A stretch of 64,000 bases of DNA from GAS188 sp035949255 (GTDB lineage: Bacteria > Pseudomonadota > Alphaproteobacteria > Rhizobiales > Beijerinckiaceae). A program made the position numbers and the translations under genes. The stretch is from the NCBI GenBank assembly GCA_035949255.1, contig DASZIL010000075.1:4180-68179 (forward strand), in the 5' to 3' direction. This document shows positions 25,235 to 33,027 of the stretch, piece after piece (the first letter of the stretch is position 1; each line of letters begins with the position of its first letter). Below the pieces are notes generated by a model. It did not search any database and was not told where the DNA came from. It was given only the letters and a program-made list of their open reading frames with translations.

Positions 25235-26230
25235 TCAAGCCATCGACCGCAAGCGCCTCTTCACCGTCAGCCGGGACACAAGAGAGGTCGAATAAGCGAC
25301 CGTGACCGCCACCGCGGCGATCAGCACGTAGCCGAGCGCGCCGAACCGGAAGGAGCCGAACACCGCTTCCATCTGGTCGGCGGCCGCGCTCGATGCGAAT
25401 TTGGTCGAGAGGATTCCCGCGATGAAATAGCAGATCGCCGCGGCTGCCGCGCCGAGGGCACCGCCCTCGATGCCGAGCGCGAAGAAGCGCCGCTGGAATT
25501 CGCGCGCGACGAAATTGTCATCGGCGCCGACGAGGTGCAGGACCTCGACGACTTCATGGTTGAGCGCGACCGCGGAGCGGGTGGCGAAGCCGACGGCGAG
25601 CGCGCTTGCCGCGAGCACGAGGACGACGATGCCGACCGCGACCACGATGAGGGCATTCGCCATGGTGGAGAGGCGCGAGATGAAGGCGCGATGATCATCG
25701 AGCGAGGCCGCGGGGCCAAGCGCGGCGAGCCTGCGGCTGAGATCGGCCGTGTCCGGCCTCGCATGCGGCTCCTGCGCCAAAGTGATCATGCGTGGGATCG
25801 GCAGGTCGGTGACGTCGAGCCCGGTGCCGATCCATGGTTGCAGGAGCGCCTCGGATTCGCCGCGCGTGTAAACCTTCACCTCGGACACGCCACTGGTCTT
25901 GCGCGCCGCCTCGGCCGCGGCGGCGACATCGGCCTCGATGTCGCGGCCGGGCATGGGCCGAACCTCGATCGTCATTTCGCTCGCGATCGAGGAGGTCCAA
26001 TCGTTGACGGCACGCGCGACGAGATAGGCGGCGCCGGCGGCAAGGCAAGCGAGAAAGGTCATGATGGCGATGACCATCACGAGCGAGCGCCCGGCGATCG
26101 AGCGTTGCGGGACGAGCGACCCTTGACGGCGCAGAAGACCGGCCGTCGCCGGGGCGGGAGCCGCTCCGCGCGCCTGGCCGGCGGCGCCGCTGGCCTCGGA
26201 GGGGGCGGCCTCGCGAACGCCTCCTCTCAT
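25235..26230 (-). CDS. ftsX: Cell division ABC transporter subunit FtsX
   Basis: A 331-residue FtsX with four membrane segments: IAGRSLVMVIAIMTFLACLA near residue 44, then after a periplasmic domain of about 110 residues three more from near 175 onward. The periplasmic part contains EVKVYTRGESEALLQPWIGT. FtsX with FtsE activates peptidoglycan hydrolases, usually through EnvC, at the septum; an envC gene lies 18 kb away in this window. The start overlaps the ftsE stop by four bases (ATGA), so the two are translationally coupled. The first 40 residues are Ala/Gly/Pro-rich. Confidence 0.9.
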   Translation of the reverse strand: MRGGVREAAPSEASGAAGQARGAAPAPATAGLLRRQGSLVPQRSIAGRSLVMVIAIMTFLACLAAGAAYLVARAVNDWTSSIASEMTIEVRPMPGRDIEADVAAAAEAARKTSGVSEVKVYTRGESEALLQPWIGTGLDVTDLPIPRMITLAQEPHARPDTADLSRRLAALGPAASLDDHRAFISRLSTMANALIVVAVGIVVLVLAASALAVGFATRSAVALNHEVVEVLHLVGADDNFVAREFQRRFFALGIEGGALGAAAAAICYFIAGILSTKFASSAAADQMEAVFGSFRFGALGYVLIAAVAVTVAYSTSLVSRLTVKRRLRSMA

Positions 26231-26922
26231 GGACGCGGCTCCTCAATGTTCAAACGGCCGCCGCCTAGCACCATGCGCCGTGCCTCGAACTGCTCCATCA
26301 GCGAGTAGTCATGCGTGGCGATGATGATCGCGGTGCCCAGGCGATGCAATTCCACGAAAAGGCGCAAGAGCCTGCGAGCCAACGTCGGATCCACATTGCC
26401 GGTCGGCTCGTCGGCAATCAGGAATTCCGGCTTGGCAATCAAGGCGCGCGCAATCGCGGCGCGCTGCTTCTCGCCGCCGGAGAGCACCGGCGGCAGCACG
26501 TGCATGCGGTCGCCGAGGCCGACCCATTGCAAGAGCTCAACCACCTCGGGACGGTAGCTCGCCTCGGACCGTCCTTGGACCCGCATGGGGAGCGCGACAT
26601 TCTCGAAGGTCGTGAGGTGGTCGAGGAGGCGGAACTCCTGGAACACCACGCCGGTCTTGCGGCGCACCATGGTCAGCTCCGTCTCCGACATGCGCGCCAC
26701 ATTGGAGCCGTACATCTCGATGACGCCGCGCGTCGGGCGCAGCGAAAGCATGATCAGCTTGAGCAAGGTCGATTTGCCGGCGCCCGAGGGTCCGGTCAGG
26801 AATTGGAAGGAGCAAGGCGCGATCGCGAACGTGAGATCGCGCAAGATCTCGGGCCCGATCCCGTAGCGCATGCCGACATGCGCGAAGCGGATCATCGGCG
26901 CGGCATCGCGTGCGTCATTCAT
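26227..26922 (-). CDS. ftsE: Cell division ATP-binding protein FtsE
   Basis: A 231-residue ABC ATPase. Walker A is LTGPSGAGKSTLLKLIM, the Q-loop is VVFQEFRLLDHLTTFENVAL, the signature is LSGGEKQRAAIARALIAKPE, Walker B is FLIADEPTGNVD and the H-loop is IIIATHDYSLMEQF. It powers FtsX. Start choice is open: 26922 gives nine extra residues before MIRFAHVGMRYG, the usual beginning. The divergent gene starts only 12 bases away at 26935, so each promoter must reach into the other's transcribed region. Confidence 0.94.
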   Translation of the reverse strand: MNDARDAAPMIRFAHVGMRYGIGPEILRDLTFAIAPCSFQFLTGPSGAGKSTLLKLIMLSLRPTRGVIEMYGSNVARMSETELTMVRRKTGVVFQEFRLLDHLTTFENVALPMRVQGRSEASYRPEVVELLQWVGLGDRMHVLPPVLSGGEKQRAAIARALIAKPEFLIADEPTGNVDPTLARRLLRLFVELHRLGTAIIIATHDYSLMEQFEARRMVLGGGRLNIEEPRP

Positions 26923-26928
26923 CGGCTG

Positions 26929-26936
26929 TTAACCAT
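26929..26936 (+). promoter_or_regulatory. CtrA half-site-like TTAACCAT between ftsE and its divergent neighbour
   Basis: TTAACCAT is the strong half of the CtrA consensus. It sits in the 12-base gap between the divergent starts of ftsE and the DUF3426-like gene and overlaps the latter's ATG. There is no second TTAA at seven-base spacing, so this is weak evidence. Confidence 0.25.
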
Positions 26937-27585
26937 GCTCGACGACCATTCATCATCCGCCGGAAAGCATTCATCGCCGCGCCCGGCTTCGCGATCGGCA
27001 TTGCCGGATTGCAAGGTAGATGCAAGGCCGGCGCGGCTTGGACCGTCGAGGAGCTCGAGGTTGAGTCTCACTTATGACGCGCTCGGACATTATGCCGCAA
27101 GGCTAAGGCCAAGGGGTGAGGCGCTTGCCGGATCGCGGCAAGCTATCGCGAAGCCGCGCTCCCCGCGCCGGCTCGCTGGCCTTGGCGCCGGGCTCGGGGC
27201 CCTCCTCCTGCTGCTCGGTGCCTGGGCGAAACCCGGAATGGTCGTGCGCCTCCTGCCGCGGATGGCTGAGGTTTACGCAAGCATCGGCCTGCCGGTCAAT
27301 GTGCGGGGCCTCGCGTTCGAGCATGTCGCGGCCCGGGTCGAGGAAGCCGGGAAAGGCCGGTTCCTCACGGTCGAGGGCCTTTTGCGCAATGTCACGCGTG
27401 AGGAGCGCGATGTGCCGCGCCTGCGCCTGGTCTTGGCGGATAGCGCCGGAAGGCCGGTTTATACCTGGACGGCGAGCTCGGGGATCAAGGCGCTGCCGCC
27501 GGGCGAAACCGCGCCCTTCCGCGCAAGGCTCGCGGCTCCGCCCGCGGAGGCGCAAAAGATCACGGTCGATCTCGCGCCCGAATAG
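26935..27585 (+). CDS. Membrane-anchored DUF3426-like protein without a visible zinc ribbon
   Basis: A 216-residue protein. The stretch LAGLGAGLGALLLLLGAWAK near residue 90 is one membrane helix. The C-terminal domain, running from VRGLAFEHVAARVEEAGKGR through FLTVEGLLRNVTREERDVPR to LPPGETAPFRARLAAPP, resembles the DUF3426 domain found behind MJ0042-type zinc ribbons in proteins encoded opposite ftsE in Rhizobiales. Here the first 85 residues contain only a single cysteine, no CxxC pairs, and are Ser/Arg-rich, so the zinc ribbon is missing or has degenerated. ATG 26935 is the first sensible start after the divergent ftsE start. Confidence 0.6.
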   Translation: MLDDHSSSAGKHSSPRPASRSALPDCKVDARPARLGPSRSSRLSLTYDALGHYAARLRPRGEALAGSRQAIAKPRSPRRLAGLGAGLGALLLLLGAWAKPGMVVRLLPRMAEVYASIGLPVNVRGLAFEHVAARVEEAGKGRFLTVEGLLRNVTREERDVPRLRLVLADSAGRPVYTWTASSGIKALPPGETAPFRARLAAPPAEAQKITVDLAPE

Positions 27586-27697
27586 AGGCGCGACGCACAC
27601 CCTTCCCTTTCGCAAAATGCGCCCTTGAGCGAGATCTTGCCTCGGTGAGGCGGAGCATCCCCCTCGCCGTGAGACTGCGCTAAAAGGACGTGGGAGA

Positions 27698-27717
27698 TCG
27701 TCGGCTCAGGCCGACGA
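27698..27717 (+). other. Hairpin in the leader of metC
   Basis: CGTCGGC at 27699-27705 and GCCGACG at 27710-27716 form a perfect stem, extendable by one T-A pair, around a TCAG loop, 54 bases upstream of the metC start. A second weaker stem (CGGGG with CTCCG around AAGCAAAG) follows at about 27726-27743 and ends close to the ribosome site. It could be a leader regulatory structure. I could not match it to the SAM-II consensus. Confidence 0.35.
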
Positions 27718-27770
27718 CAACGGCTCGGGGAAGCAAAGCTCCGATCCACGACTTTAGGAAGGATTGCCGC

Positions 27771-28943
27771 ATGACCGAGGATGCTTCGCGTTCCGGTGCC
27801 AATGACCGAGCGTTGTCACCGCGCACTCTCGCGGTGCAGGCGATGGGCTCGATAGATCCCATCACCAAGGCCATCGTCATGCCGCTGCACATGGCGACCA
27901 CCTATGTGCGCGATCCCGACAACCAATACCGTTCCGGCTTCTCCTATGGGCGCCCGCACAATGCCACGGTGCGGGAGGCCGAGGCCGTGCTCGCCACGCT
28001 CGAAGGCGCGGCGGGCGCGCTTCTGTTCGGCTCCGGCATGGCGGCGATCTCGGCCGTGTTCCAGGCCTTCGAGGCGGGCGACCATATCGTCGCGCCGGAG
28101 GTGACTTATACGGGCTCGCGCAATTGGCTGCGCGATGAGGCAAAGCGCCGCGGCATCACCTTTGCCCGCGTCGATACGAGCGACCTCAAAATCTTGAAAA
28201 AGGCCGTCGAGGCCGGGCCGACGAAGCTCGTCTGGCTCGAGACGCCCGGAAATCCGCTCTGGACGATCACGGATATCGCGGCTGCAGCGAAGATTGCGCA
28301 TGCGGCCGGCGCCAAGCTCGCCGTCGACTCGACCGTCGCGACGCCTGTGCTGACCAATCCGCTCGCGCTCGGTGCCGACATCGTGATGCATTCGGCGACC
28401 AAATACCTCAACGGCCATTCGGATGTGATCGCCGGCGCGCTCGCCTTCGCGAAGCGGGACAGCCTCTTCGAGCGGCTCGAAACGATCCGCACGATCTATG
28501 GCGCCGTGCTCGGGCCCTTCGAGGCCTTTCTCCTCATCCGGGGCATGCGCACTTTGCATTTGCGTGTCGAGGCGCAGTGCCGAACCGCGATGTTTCTCGC
28601 CGAGAAGCTTTCGGCGAACGCCGCGGTCACGCGCGTTCTCTATCCCGGTCTTCCGTCTCACCCCAACCACGAGGTGGCGCGCCGCCAGATGCGCGGCGGT
28701 TTCTCGGGCATGCTTTCGATCGCGGTGCGGGGCGGAGAAGCGCGCGCCATCGCCACGGCGGCCCGCGTCAAGGTGTGGAAGCGCGCGACCTCGCTCGGCG
28801 GCGTCGAGAGCCTGATCGAGCACCGCGCCTCGGTCGAAGGCGAAGGCACGCCTTGCCCACCCGACGTCCTTCGCCTCTCCGTCGGCCTCGAGGATCCCCA
28901 GGATCTCCTCGCGGATCTCGATCAGGCGCTCACTGGGGAGTAG
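27771..28943 (+). CDS. metC: PLP-dependent trans-sulfuration enzyme (cystathionine beta-lyase / gamma-synthase family)
   Basis: A 390-residue member of the Cys/Met metabolism PLP family. Key motifs are YGRPHNATVREAEAVLATLE, LLFGSGMAAISAVFQAFEAG, WLETPGNPLWTITDI and the PLP-lysine segment MHSATKYLNGHSDVIAG, with SLGGVESLIEHRAS near the end. The family interconverts cystathionine, homocysteine and cysteine; beta-lyase versus gamma-synthase cannot be fixed by eye, so the symbol is tentative. ATG 27771 is preceded by AGGAAGG. The stop codon TAG is itself part of the heptad repeat element that begins at 28935. Confidence 0.87.
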   Translation: MTEDASRSGANDRALSPRTLAVQAMGSIDPITKAIVMPLHMATTYVRDPDNQYRSGFSYGRPHNATVREAEAVLATLEGAAGALLFGSGMAAISAVFQAFEAGDHIVAPEVTYTGSRNWLRDEAKRRGITFARVDTSDLKILKKAVEAGPTKLVWLETPGNPLWTITDIAAAAKIAHAAGAKLAVDSTVATPVLTNPLALGADIVMHSATKYLNGHSDVIAGALAFAKRDSLFERLETIRTIYGAVLGPFEAFLLIRGMRTLHLRVEAQCRTAMFLAEKLSANAAVTRVLYPGLPSHPNHEVARRQMRGGFSGMLSIAVRGGEARAIATAARVKVWKRATSLGGVESLIEHRASVEGEGTPCPPDVLRLSVGLEDPQDLLADLDQALTGE

Positions 28944-29047
28944 GGAGTGGTGAAGAGTGAAAGTGAAGAGCGAGCTCTTCTCTTCTCTACTCACTTTCAC
29001 TCTTCACTCTTCACTCCTCACTTTTCACCTCTTACTTCTTACTCCCC
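28935..29047. repeat. Heptad-type inverted repeat between metC and argB (locus 2)
   Basis: The element fills the whole gap between the convergent stops. The outer arms GGGGAGTA (28935-28942) and TACTCCCC (29040-29047) are exact inverses. Inside, GAGTGAAAGTGA (28955-28966) pairs with TCACTTTCACTC (28991-29002). The remainder is TTCACTC-type units on the right side. The metC stop TAG lies within the left arm and the argB stop TGA abuts the right arm, so the element ends both reading frames and can fold into a long bidirectional hairpin. Confidence 0.8.
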
Positions 29048-29938
29048 TCACCGCTTGATGATCGTGCCGGCGCCGTGATCCGTGAACAGCTCGACCAGCA
29101 CCGCGTGGGGTTGCTTGCCGTCGAGGATCACCACGGCCTCGACTCCTTGCTCGATGGCGTAGATGCAGGTCTCGACCTTGGGGATCATGCCGGCGGTGAT
29201 GGTGCCGTCGGCGATGAGCGCGCGGCACCGATCGACCGTCAGCTCGGAGATGAGCTGCTTGTCCTTGTCGAGGACGCCCGGAACATCGGTGAGCAGCAGC
29301 AAGCGCTTCGCCCGCATGGCGCCCGCGATGGCGCCGGCAAAGGTGTCGGCATTCACATTATAGGTCTTGCCGCCGGGGCCGGGACAAACCGGAGCAAGCA
29401 CCGGGATCAACTCGGCCTTGAGCACGGCGTCGAGGACGGTGCGGTCGACTTTCTCGGGCTCGCCGACGAGGCCGAGGTCGACGATCGCCTCGATCTGGCT
29501 GTCGGGATCGATGACGCTGCGGGTCAGCTTCTTGGCAGTGACGAGCGAGCCATCCTTGCCGCACAAGCCGACGGCCTTGCCGCCCTCTGCCGATATCCAG
29601 CTCACGATCTGCTTGTTGATCGAGCCGGCGAGGACCATCTCCACGACCTCGACGGTCTTCTCGTCGGTCACGCGCAGCCCGTCGCGGAATTCCGATTTGA
29701 TGCCGAGCTTGTCGAGCATGCTGCCGATCTGCGGCCCGCCGCCATGGCAGACGATCGGCTTGACGCCGGCCTGCTCGAGCAGCACCACATCCTCGGCGAA
29801 ATCCTCCGCCGCCGCCGAGGAGCCGAGCGCATGGCCGCCGTATTTGATCACGACGACCTGTTGATCATAGCGCTGCATGTGCGGCAGCGCCTGCACCAGG
29901 AGATGGGCCTGGGCCGAGGCGTTGGACAAATCGGTCAT
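29048..29938 (-). CDS. argB: Acetylglutamate kinase
   Basis: ArgB phosphorylates N-acetylglutamate, the second step of arginine synthesis. The 296-residue protein shows VVIKYGGHALGSSAAAEDFA, the glycine-rich PIVCHGGGPQIGSMLDKLGI, NADTFAGAIAGAMRAKRLLL, LLTDVPGVLDKDKQLISELT and GMIPKVETCIYAIEQGV, plus the C-terminal LVELFTDHGAGTIIKR. The N-terminal helix region LLVQALPHMQRYDQQ is typical of arginine-sensitive hexameric forms. ATG at 29936-29938 is chosen; the frame is open upstream but not protein-like. It converges on metC across the heptad element. Confidence 0.95.
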   Translation of the reverse strand: MTDLSNASAQAHLLVQALPHMQRYDQQVVVIKYGGHALGSSAAAEDFAEDVVLLEQAGVKPIVCHGGGPQIGSMLDKLGIKSEFRDGLRVTDEKTVEVVEMVLAGSINKQIVSWISAEGGKAVGLCGKDGSLVTAKKLTRSVIDPDSQIEAIVDLGLVGEPEKVDRTVLDAVLKAELIPVLAPVCPGPGGKTYNVNADTFAGAIAGAMRAKRLLLLTDVPGVLDKDKQLISELTVDRCRALIADGTITAGMIPKVETCIYAIEQGVEAVVILDGKQPHAVLVELFTDHGAGTIIKR

Positions 29939-30189
29939 GGAGGGAAGCTGTCCGAAGGGTTGAGGCCGCGCCCTTACTAGAGCATTTTGCGGTCCGGTGG
30001 GAACCGGCGCTGCTAAGAAAATGCAACGCCGGCATCGGCTCGCTCGCGAAGCGGGAGAGGGCCGCGGCGAGCCGAAGAGGAGGAGCGTGCGAGGTTGGTG
30101 GAAGACGAACGCCACGTCACCCGGCGCGTCTCGCTTCGCTCAACGCGTCAACCTCCCGCGAATCGGGTTTCGAAGCGGGAGAGGTGACC
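29939..30189. repeat. Repeat-containing gap upstream of argB
   Basis: A CTAGAGCAT-type palindrome starts at 29988. GCATTTT (29992-29998) pairs with AAAATGC (30018-30024), and CCGGT with ACCGG lies inside. The rest, to 30189, holds GC-rich blocks including GAAGCGGGAGAG twice (near 30047 and 30173), a dispersed intergenic repeat. No gene is supported. The argB promoter should lie in the right-hand part near 29945-29985. Confidence 0.55.
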
Positions 30190-31473
30190 TCACTTCTCGA
30201 TCGCGGCGTAGACCATGTTGCGCAAGAGGCTGCGGTAACGCAGGCGCTGTTTCGGCGATTGCATCATGAAGACGGCGAACATGTCGTTCTTCGGATCGAC
30301 CCAGAAATAGGTGCCGCCGGCGCCGCCCCAATACCAGTCGCCCGTTTCGCCATTCGCCGCCGAGCCGCCGCGCGCCAAGCGCACCGCGACGCCGAGCCCG
30401 AAGCCATAACCGGGGCCGGGCAGGTAATAGGGACCGGGATGGACCTGAGTCCCCAACTGATCCGCGGTCATATAGGCGACGGTCTGCGGGCCGAGATAGC
30501 GCTTGCCCTCGAGCGAGCCGCCGTTGAGCAGCATCTGGAGAAGACGTGCGTAATCGGCCGCCGTCGACACCATGCCGCCGCCGCCCGACTCCCAGGGCCT
30601 GACCTCGGTCGGGTCGCTCATCGTCAAATCGACGCCCATCACCTTGTCGTCCGGAAAGGGTTGCGCGAGGCGTGATTTGCGCGCGGGCTCGGTCACGTAG
30701 AAGCTCGTGTCCGCCATCTGCAAGGGGTCGAGCAGGTGCTCCTTCTCAAATTGGTAGAGGGATTTGCCGGAGACGACCTCGACGATGCGCCCGAGCACAT
30801 CGATCGAATAGCTGTAATCCCAGGTGGTGCCCGGCTGATAGGCGAGAGGCAATTTGGCGAGGCGATCGACGAGCTCGGCATTGGTGAATTTGCCGCTCAA
30901 GAGGTCCACACCTTGGTAGGCCTTTTTCACGAGAGTGTCGCCGAAGAAGCCATAGGTGATGCCGGAGGTGTGGCGCATCAGGTCGAGCACGGTGATCGGC
31001 CGGCGCGCCGGGACAAGCTGCGTCACATTCGTGTCCCCACCAGCCGGGTTGGGCACGGCGACGACGACGTTCATGTTGGCGAATTGCGGCAGGTATTTCG
31101 AGATGGGATCGTCGAGCGAGATGAGCCCGTCCTCGACCAGCGTCAGCGCCGCCGTCACCGTGATGACCTTGCTCATCGAGTAGATGCGGAAGATCGAATC
31201 GGGGGTCATCGGCGCGTTTTCTTGCGGATCGCGCGCGCCGACCGCCTGGAGATAGGCGATCTTGCCGTGGCGGGCGATGAGCAGCACACCGCCGACGAGG
31301 CTCTTTTGGGTCACATCGCTCTTCAAAACGGCGGTGATCTTGTCGAGGCGCTCGGCCGAGAGCCCGACGTCGCCAGGCGCGACGCGCGGCAGCTCGGCGC
31401 AGAACCCGCTCGTCGTGAAGGCGAGGCCGGCGAGGAGCACCGCCAATCCGGCCCTGAAGCTCATGCTCCGCAT
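30190..31473 (-). CDS. Serine hydrolase of the beta-lactamase/class C esterase family
   Basis: A 427-residue exported serine hydrolase. The signal peptide MSFRAGLAVLLAGLAFTTSG is cleaved near GFCA. The SxxK nucleophile motif is YSMSKVITVTAAL (Ser99, Lys102 from the first Met), the conserved tyrosine lies in TTWDYSYSIDVLGRIVEVV, and the WGGAGGTYFWVDP segment resembles the third motif of family VIII esterases. Such enzymes usually cleave esters or D-amino peptides rather than antibiotics; calling it a true beta-lactamase would be unsupported. It appears monocistronic. Confidence 0.87.
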   Translation of the reverse strand: MRSMSFRAGLAVLLAGLAFTTSGFCAELPRVAPGDVGLSAERLDKITAVLKSDVTQKSLVGGVLLIARHGKIAYLQAVGARDPQENAPMTPDSIFRIYSMSKVITVTAALTLVEDGLISLDDPISKYLPQFANMNVVVAVPNPAGGDTNVTQLVPARRPITVLDLMRHTSGITYGFFGDTLVKKAYQGVDLLSGKFTNAELVDRLAKLPLAYQPGTTWDYSYSIDVLGRIVEVVSGKSLYQFEKEHLLDPLQMADTSFYVTEPARKSRLAQPFPDDKVMGVDLTMSDPTEVRPWESGGGGMVSTAADYARLLQMLLNGGSLEGKRYLGPQTVAYMTADQLGTQVHPGPYYLPGPGYGFGLGVAVRLARGGSAANGETGDWYWGGAGGTYFWVDPKNDMFAVFMMQSPKQRLRYRSLLRNMVYAAIEK

Positions 31474-31681
31474 CTCAACACTCCGATTCGGTGGGAAGAA
31501 GGTCGGTGGGCAACATTAGCCCAGACGATAAGGCGGCGTTTGCCGGCTTACAACGTGAGCACTCGATTTCGTGATCGCGAAAGCATGATCCGCAAAAGTT
31601 GGGACCGGTTGTCGCCTCCGCCGCAGGGCCGCGAGAACCGCGTTGCGGGGAATTTGGCGTTTCCGAAGAGCCGTTGCCTCC

Positions 31682-31939
31682 TCAGAAGGCCTTGAAGGTG
31701 ATCATCGTGCGTGTGTCGAGGATTTCGGGGATGGTCTGCACCTTCTGCGCCACGAAATGCCCGATATCGACATCGGGGTCGAGGTGGAACTTGGCGATGA
31801 TGTCGTAATTGCCCGCGGTCGAGTAGATTTCGGAGGCGATCTCGGCGTCGGCGAGCGCGCTCGCGACCTCGTAGGTCTTGCCTAGCTTGCATTTGATCTC
31901 GACGAAGAAGGTCTGCATTCCCTTGGGCTTCGCGGGCAT
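31682..31939 (-). CDS. Stand-alone Lrp/AsnC ligand-binding (RAM) domain protein
   Basis: An 85-residue protein consisting only of the effector domain of Lrp/AsnC regulators: FFVEIKCKLGKTYEVASALA, STAGNYDIIAKFHLDPDVDI and TIPEILDTRTMITFKAF. There is no helix-turn-helix and no room for one. Such single-domain forms bind amino acids and may modulate full-length Lrp paralogues. The ATG at 31937-31939 has GAGGAGAG nine bases upstream; an internal ATG seven codons later is less likely. The upstream gap to pgsA is 189 bases with no clear boxes. Confidence 0.85.
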   Translation of the reverse strand: MPAKPKGMQTFFVEIKCKLGKTYEVASALADAEIASEIYSTAGNYDIIAKFHLDPDVDIGHFVAQKVQTIPEILDTRTMITFKAF

Positions 31940-32128
31940 GTCGAAAAGCTCTCCTCATGGGCCTCGAGGCTTCAATCTAGCATCGAGGTGCTTGCGCCGC
32001 CATCGCCGACGCGACCCATCACCGCAGCGACCCGCCATCGCGGCTCGCACGCCCGGGCAGGAAGACCTGAGGCTCGCGCGCCCTGACGCCAGCTCACGGC
32101 GTCGTGGGTTGACGCGCGGGCGAGGGGG

Positions 32129-32779
32129 ATGTTTCAGTCGCTCGCAATGTTGCATTCTCCGACATTGACCACGCGTTCGCGGCGGATTTGGAATCTGCCG
32201 AACCTCCTCACCTATGGGCGCGTGCTCGCCGTTCCGGCCGTCACGGCCTTGTTTTTCTGGCACACCGAGAATTGGATGCGTTGGCTCGCGCTCGCCATTT
32301 TCGCCGCGGCCGCCGTCACCGATTACTTCGACGGTTACCTCGCGAGAGTCTGGCAGCAGCAATCGACGCTCGGCCGCATGCTCGATCCGATCGCGGACAA
32401 GCTGCTCGTGGCGGCGACCCTACTCATGCTCGTGCACGCCGAGACCATCCAATCCTGGTCGATCTGGGCCGCGATCGTCATCCTCTGCCGTGAAATCCTG
32501 GTCTCGGGCCTACGCGAATTCCTGGCGGAGCTTCGCGTCAGCGTGCCCGTGACCGCTCTCGCCAAATGGAAGACGACGGTCCAGCTCGTCGCCATCGGCT
32601 TCCTGATCGCCGGTCCCGCCGGGGAAGCCGTGCTCCCCGGCACCGTCACCATCGGCCTTTCGCTGTTGTGGATCGCGGCCGCCCTCACGATCTATACCGG
32701 ATGGGATTACATGCGCGCCGGCATGAGGCACGTGATCGACGACGAGAGCGGAGCGGAGAGCGGGGGAAAATCGCCGTGA
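32129..32779 (+). CDS. pgsA: CDP-diacylglycerol-glycerol-3-phosphate 3-phosphatidyltransferase
   Basis: PgsA makes phosphatidylglycerol phosphate in the inner membrane. The 216-residue protein begins its first helix at NLPNLLTYGRVLAVPAVTAL. It carries the complete CDP-alcohol phosphotransferase signature D-x2-DG-x2-AR-x8-G-x3-D-x3-D from DYFDGYLARVWQQQSTLG through RMLDPIAD. Four to five more hydrophobic segments follow. GAGGGGG lies immediately before the ATG, very close; a second ATG six codons on is possible. The stop overlaps the GTG start of moaD. Confidence 0.93.
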   Translation: MFQSLAMLHSPTLTTRSRRIWNLPNLLTYGRVLAVPAVTALFFWHTENWMRWLALAIFAAAAVTDYFDGYLARVWQQQSTLGRMLDPIADKLLVAATLLMLVHAETIQSWSIWAAIVILCREILVSGLREFLAELRVSVPVTALAKWKTTVQLVAIGFLIAGPAGEAVLPGTVTIGLSLLWIAAALTIYTGWDYMRAGMRHVIDDESGAESGGKSP

Positions 32780-33027
32780 AGCTCTCCTATTTCGCCTGGG
32801 TCCGCGAAAGAATCGGCAAGGCCGAGGAAGAGATCGAGCTGCCGCCCGATGTCGCGACGATCAAGGATCTTCTCGTCTGGCTGAAGGGGCGAGGCGAGGA
32901 ATATGCGCATGCCTTCGAGCAGGCAGAAGTGGTGCGCGCCGCCATCGATCGGCGCCATGTCCGGCCCGACGCCTCGATCGCCGGCGCGCGCGAAATCGCC
33001 TTCTTCCCTCCGATGACGGGAGGATGA
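32776..33027 (+). CDS. moaD: Molybdopterin synthase sulfur-carrier subunit
   Basis: An 83-residue ubiquitin-fold protein beginning at GTG 32776, which overlaps the pgsA stop as GTGA. Typical text is KLSYFAWVRERIGKAEEEIE, IKDLLVWLKGRGEEY and the C-terminal FFPPMTGG, whose Gly-Gly is adenylated and thiocarboxylated by MoeB. MoaD delivers sulfur to precursor Z in molybdenum cofactor synthesis. The pgsA-moaD pair is usual in Rhizobiales and is generally followed by moaE. Here moeB follows instead, with a four-base ATGA overlap. Confidence 0.93.
   Translation: MKLSYFAWVRERIGKAEEEIELPPDVATIKDLLVWLKGRGEEYAHAFEQAEVVRAAIDRRHVRPDASIAGAREIAFFPPMTGG

Noticed and set aside
27586..27770. SAM-II riboswitch upstream of metC
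   Set aside because: A GCTAAAAGG-like text occurs near 27679, but the order of conserved blocks and the pseudoknot pairing of SAM-II could not be found; only a simple hairpin is supported.
30190..31473. Antibiotic-resistance beta-lactamase
   Set aside because: It has SxxK and a conserved Tyr, but the overall motifs match family VIII esterases and serine hydrolases; resistance cannot be claimed.
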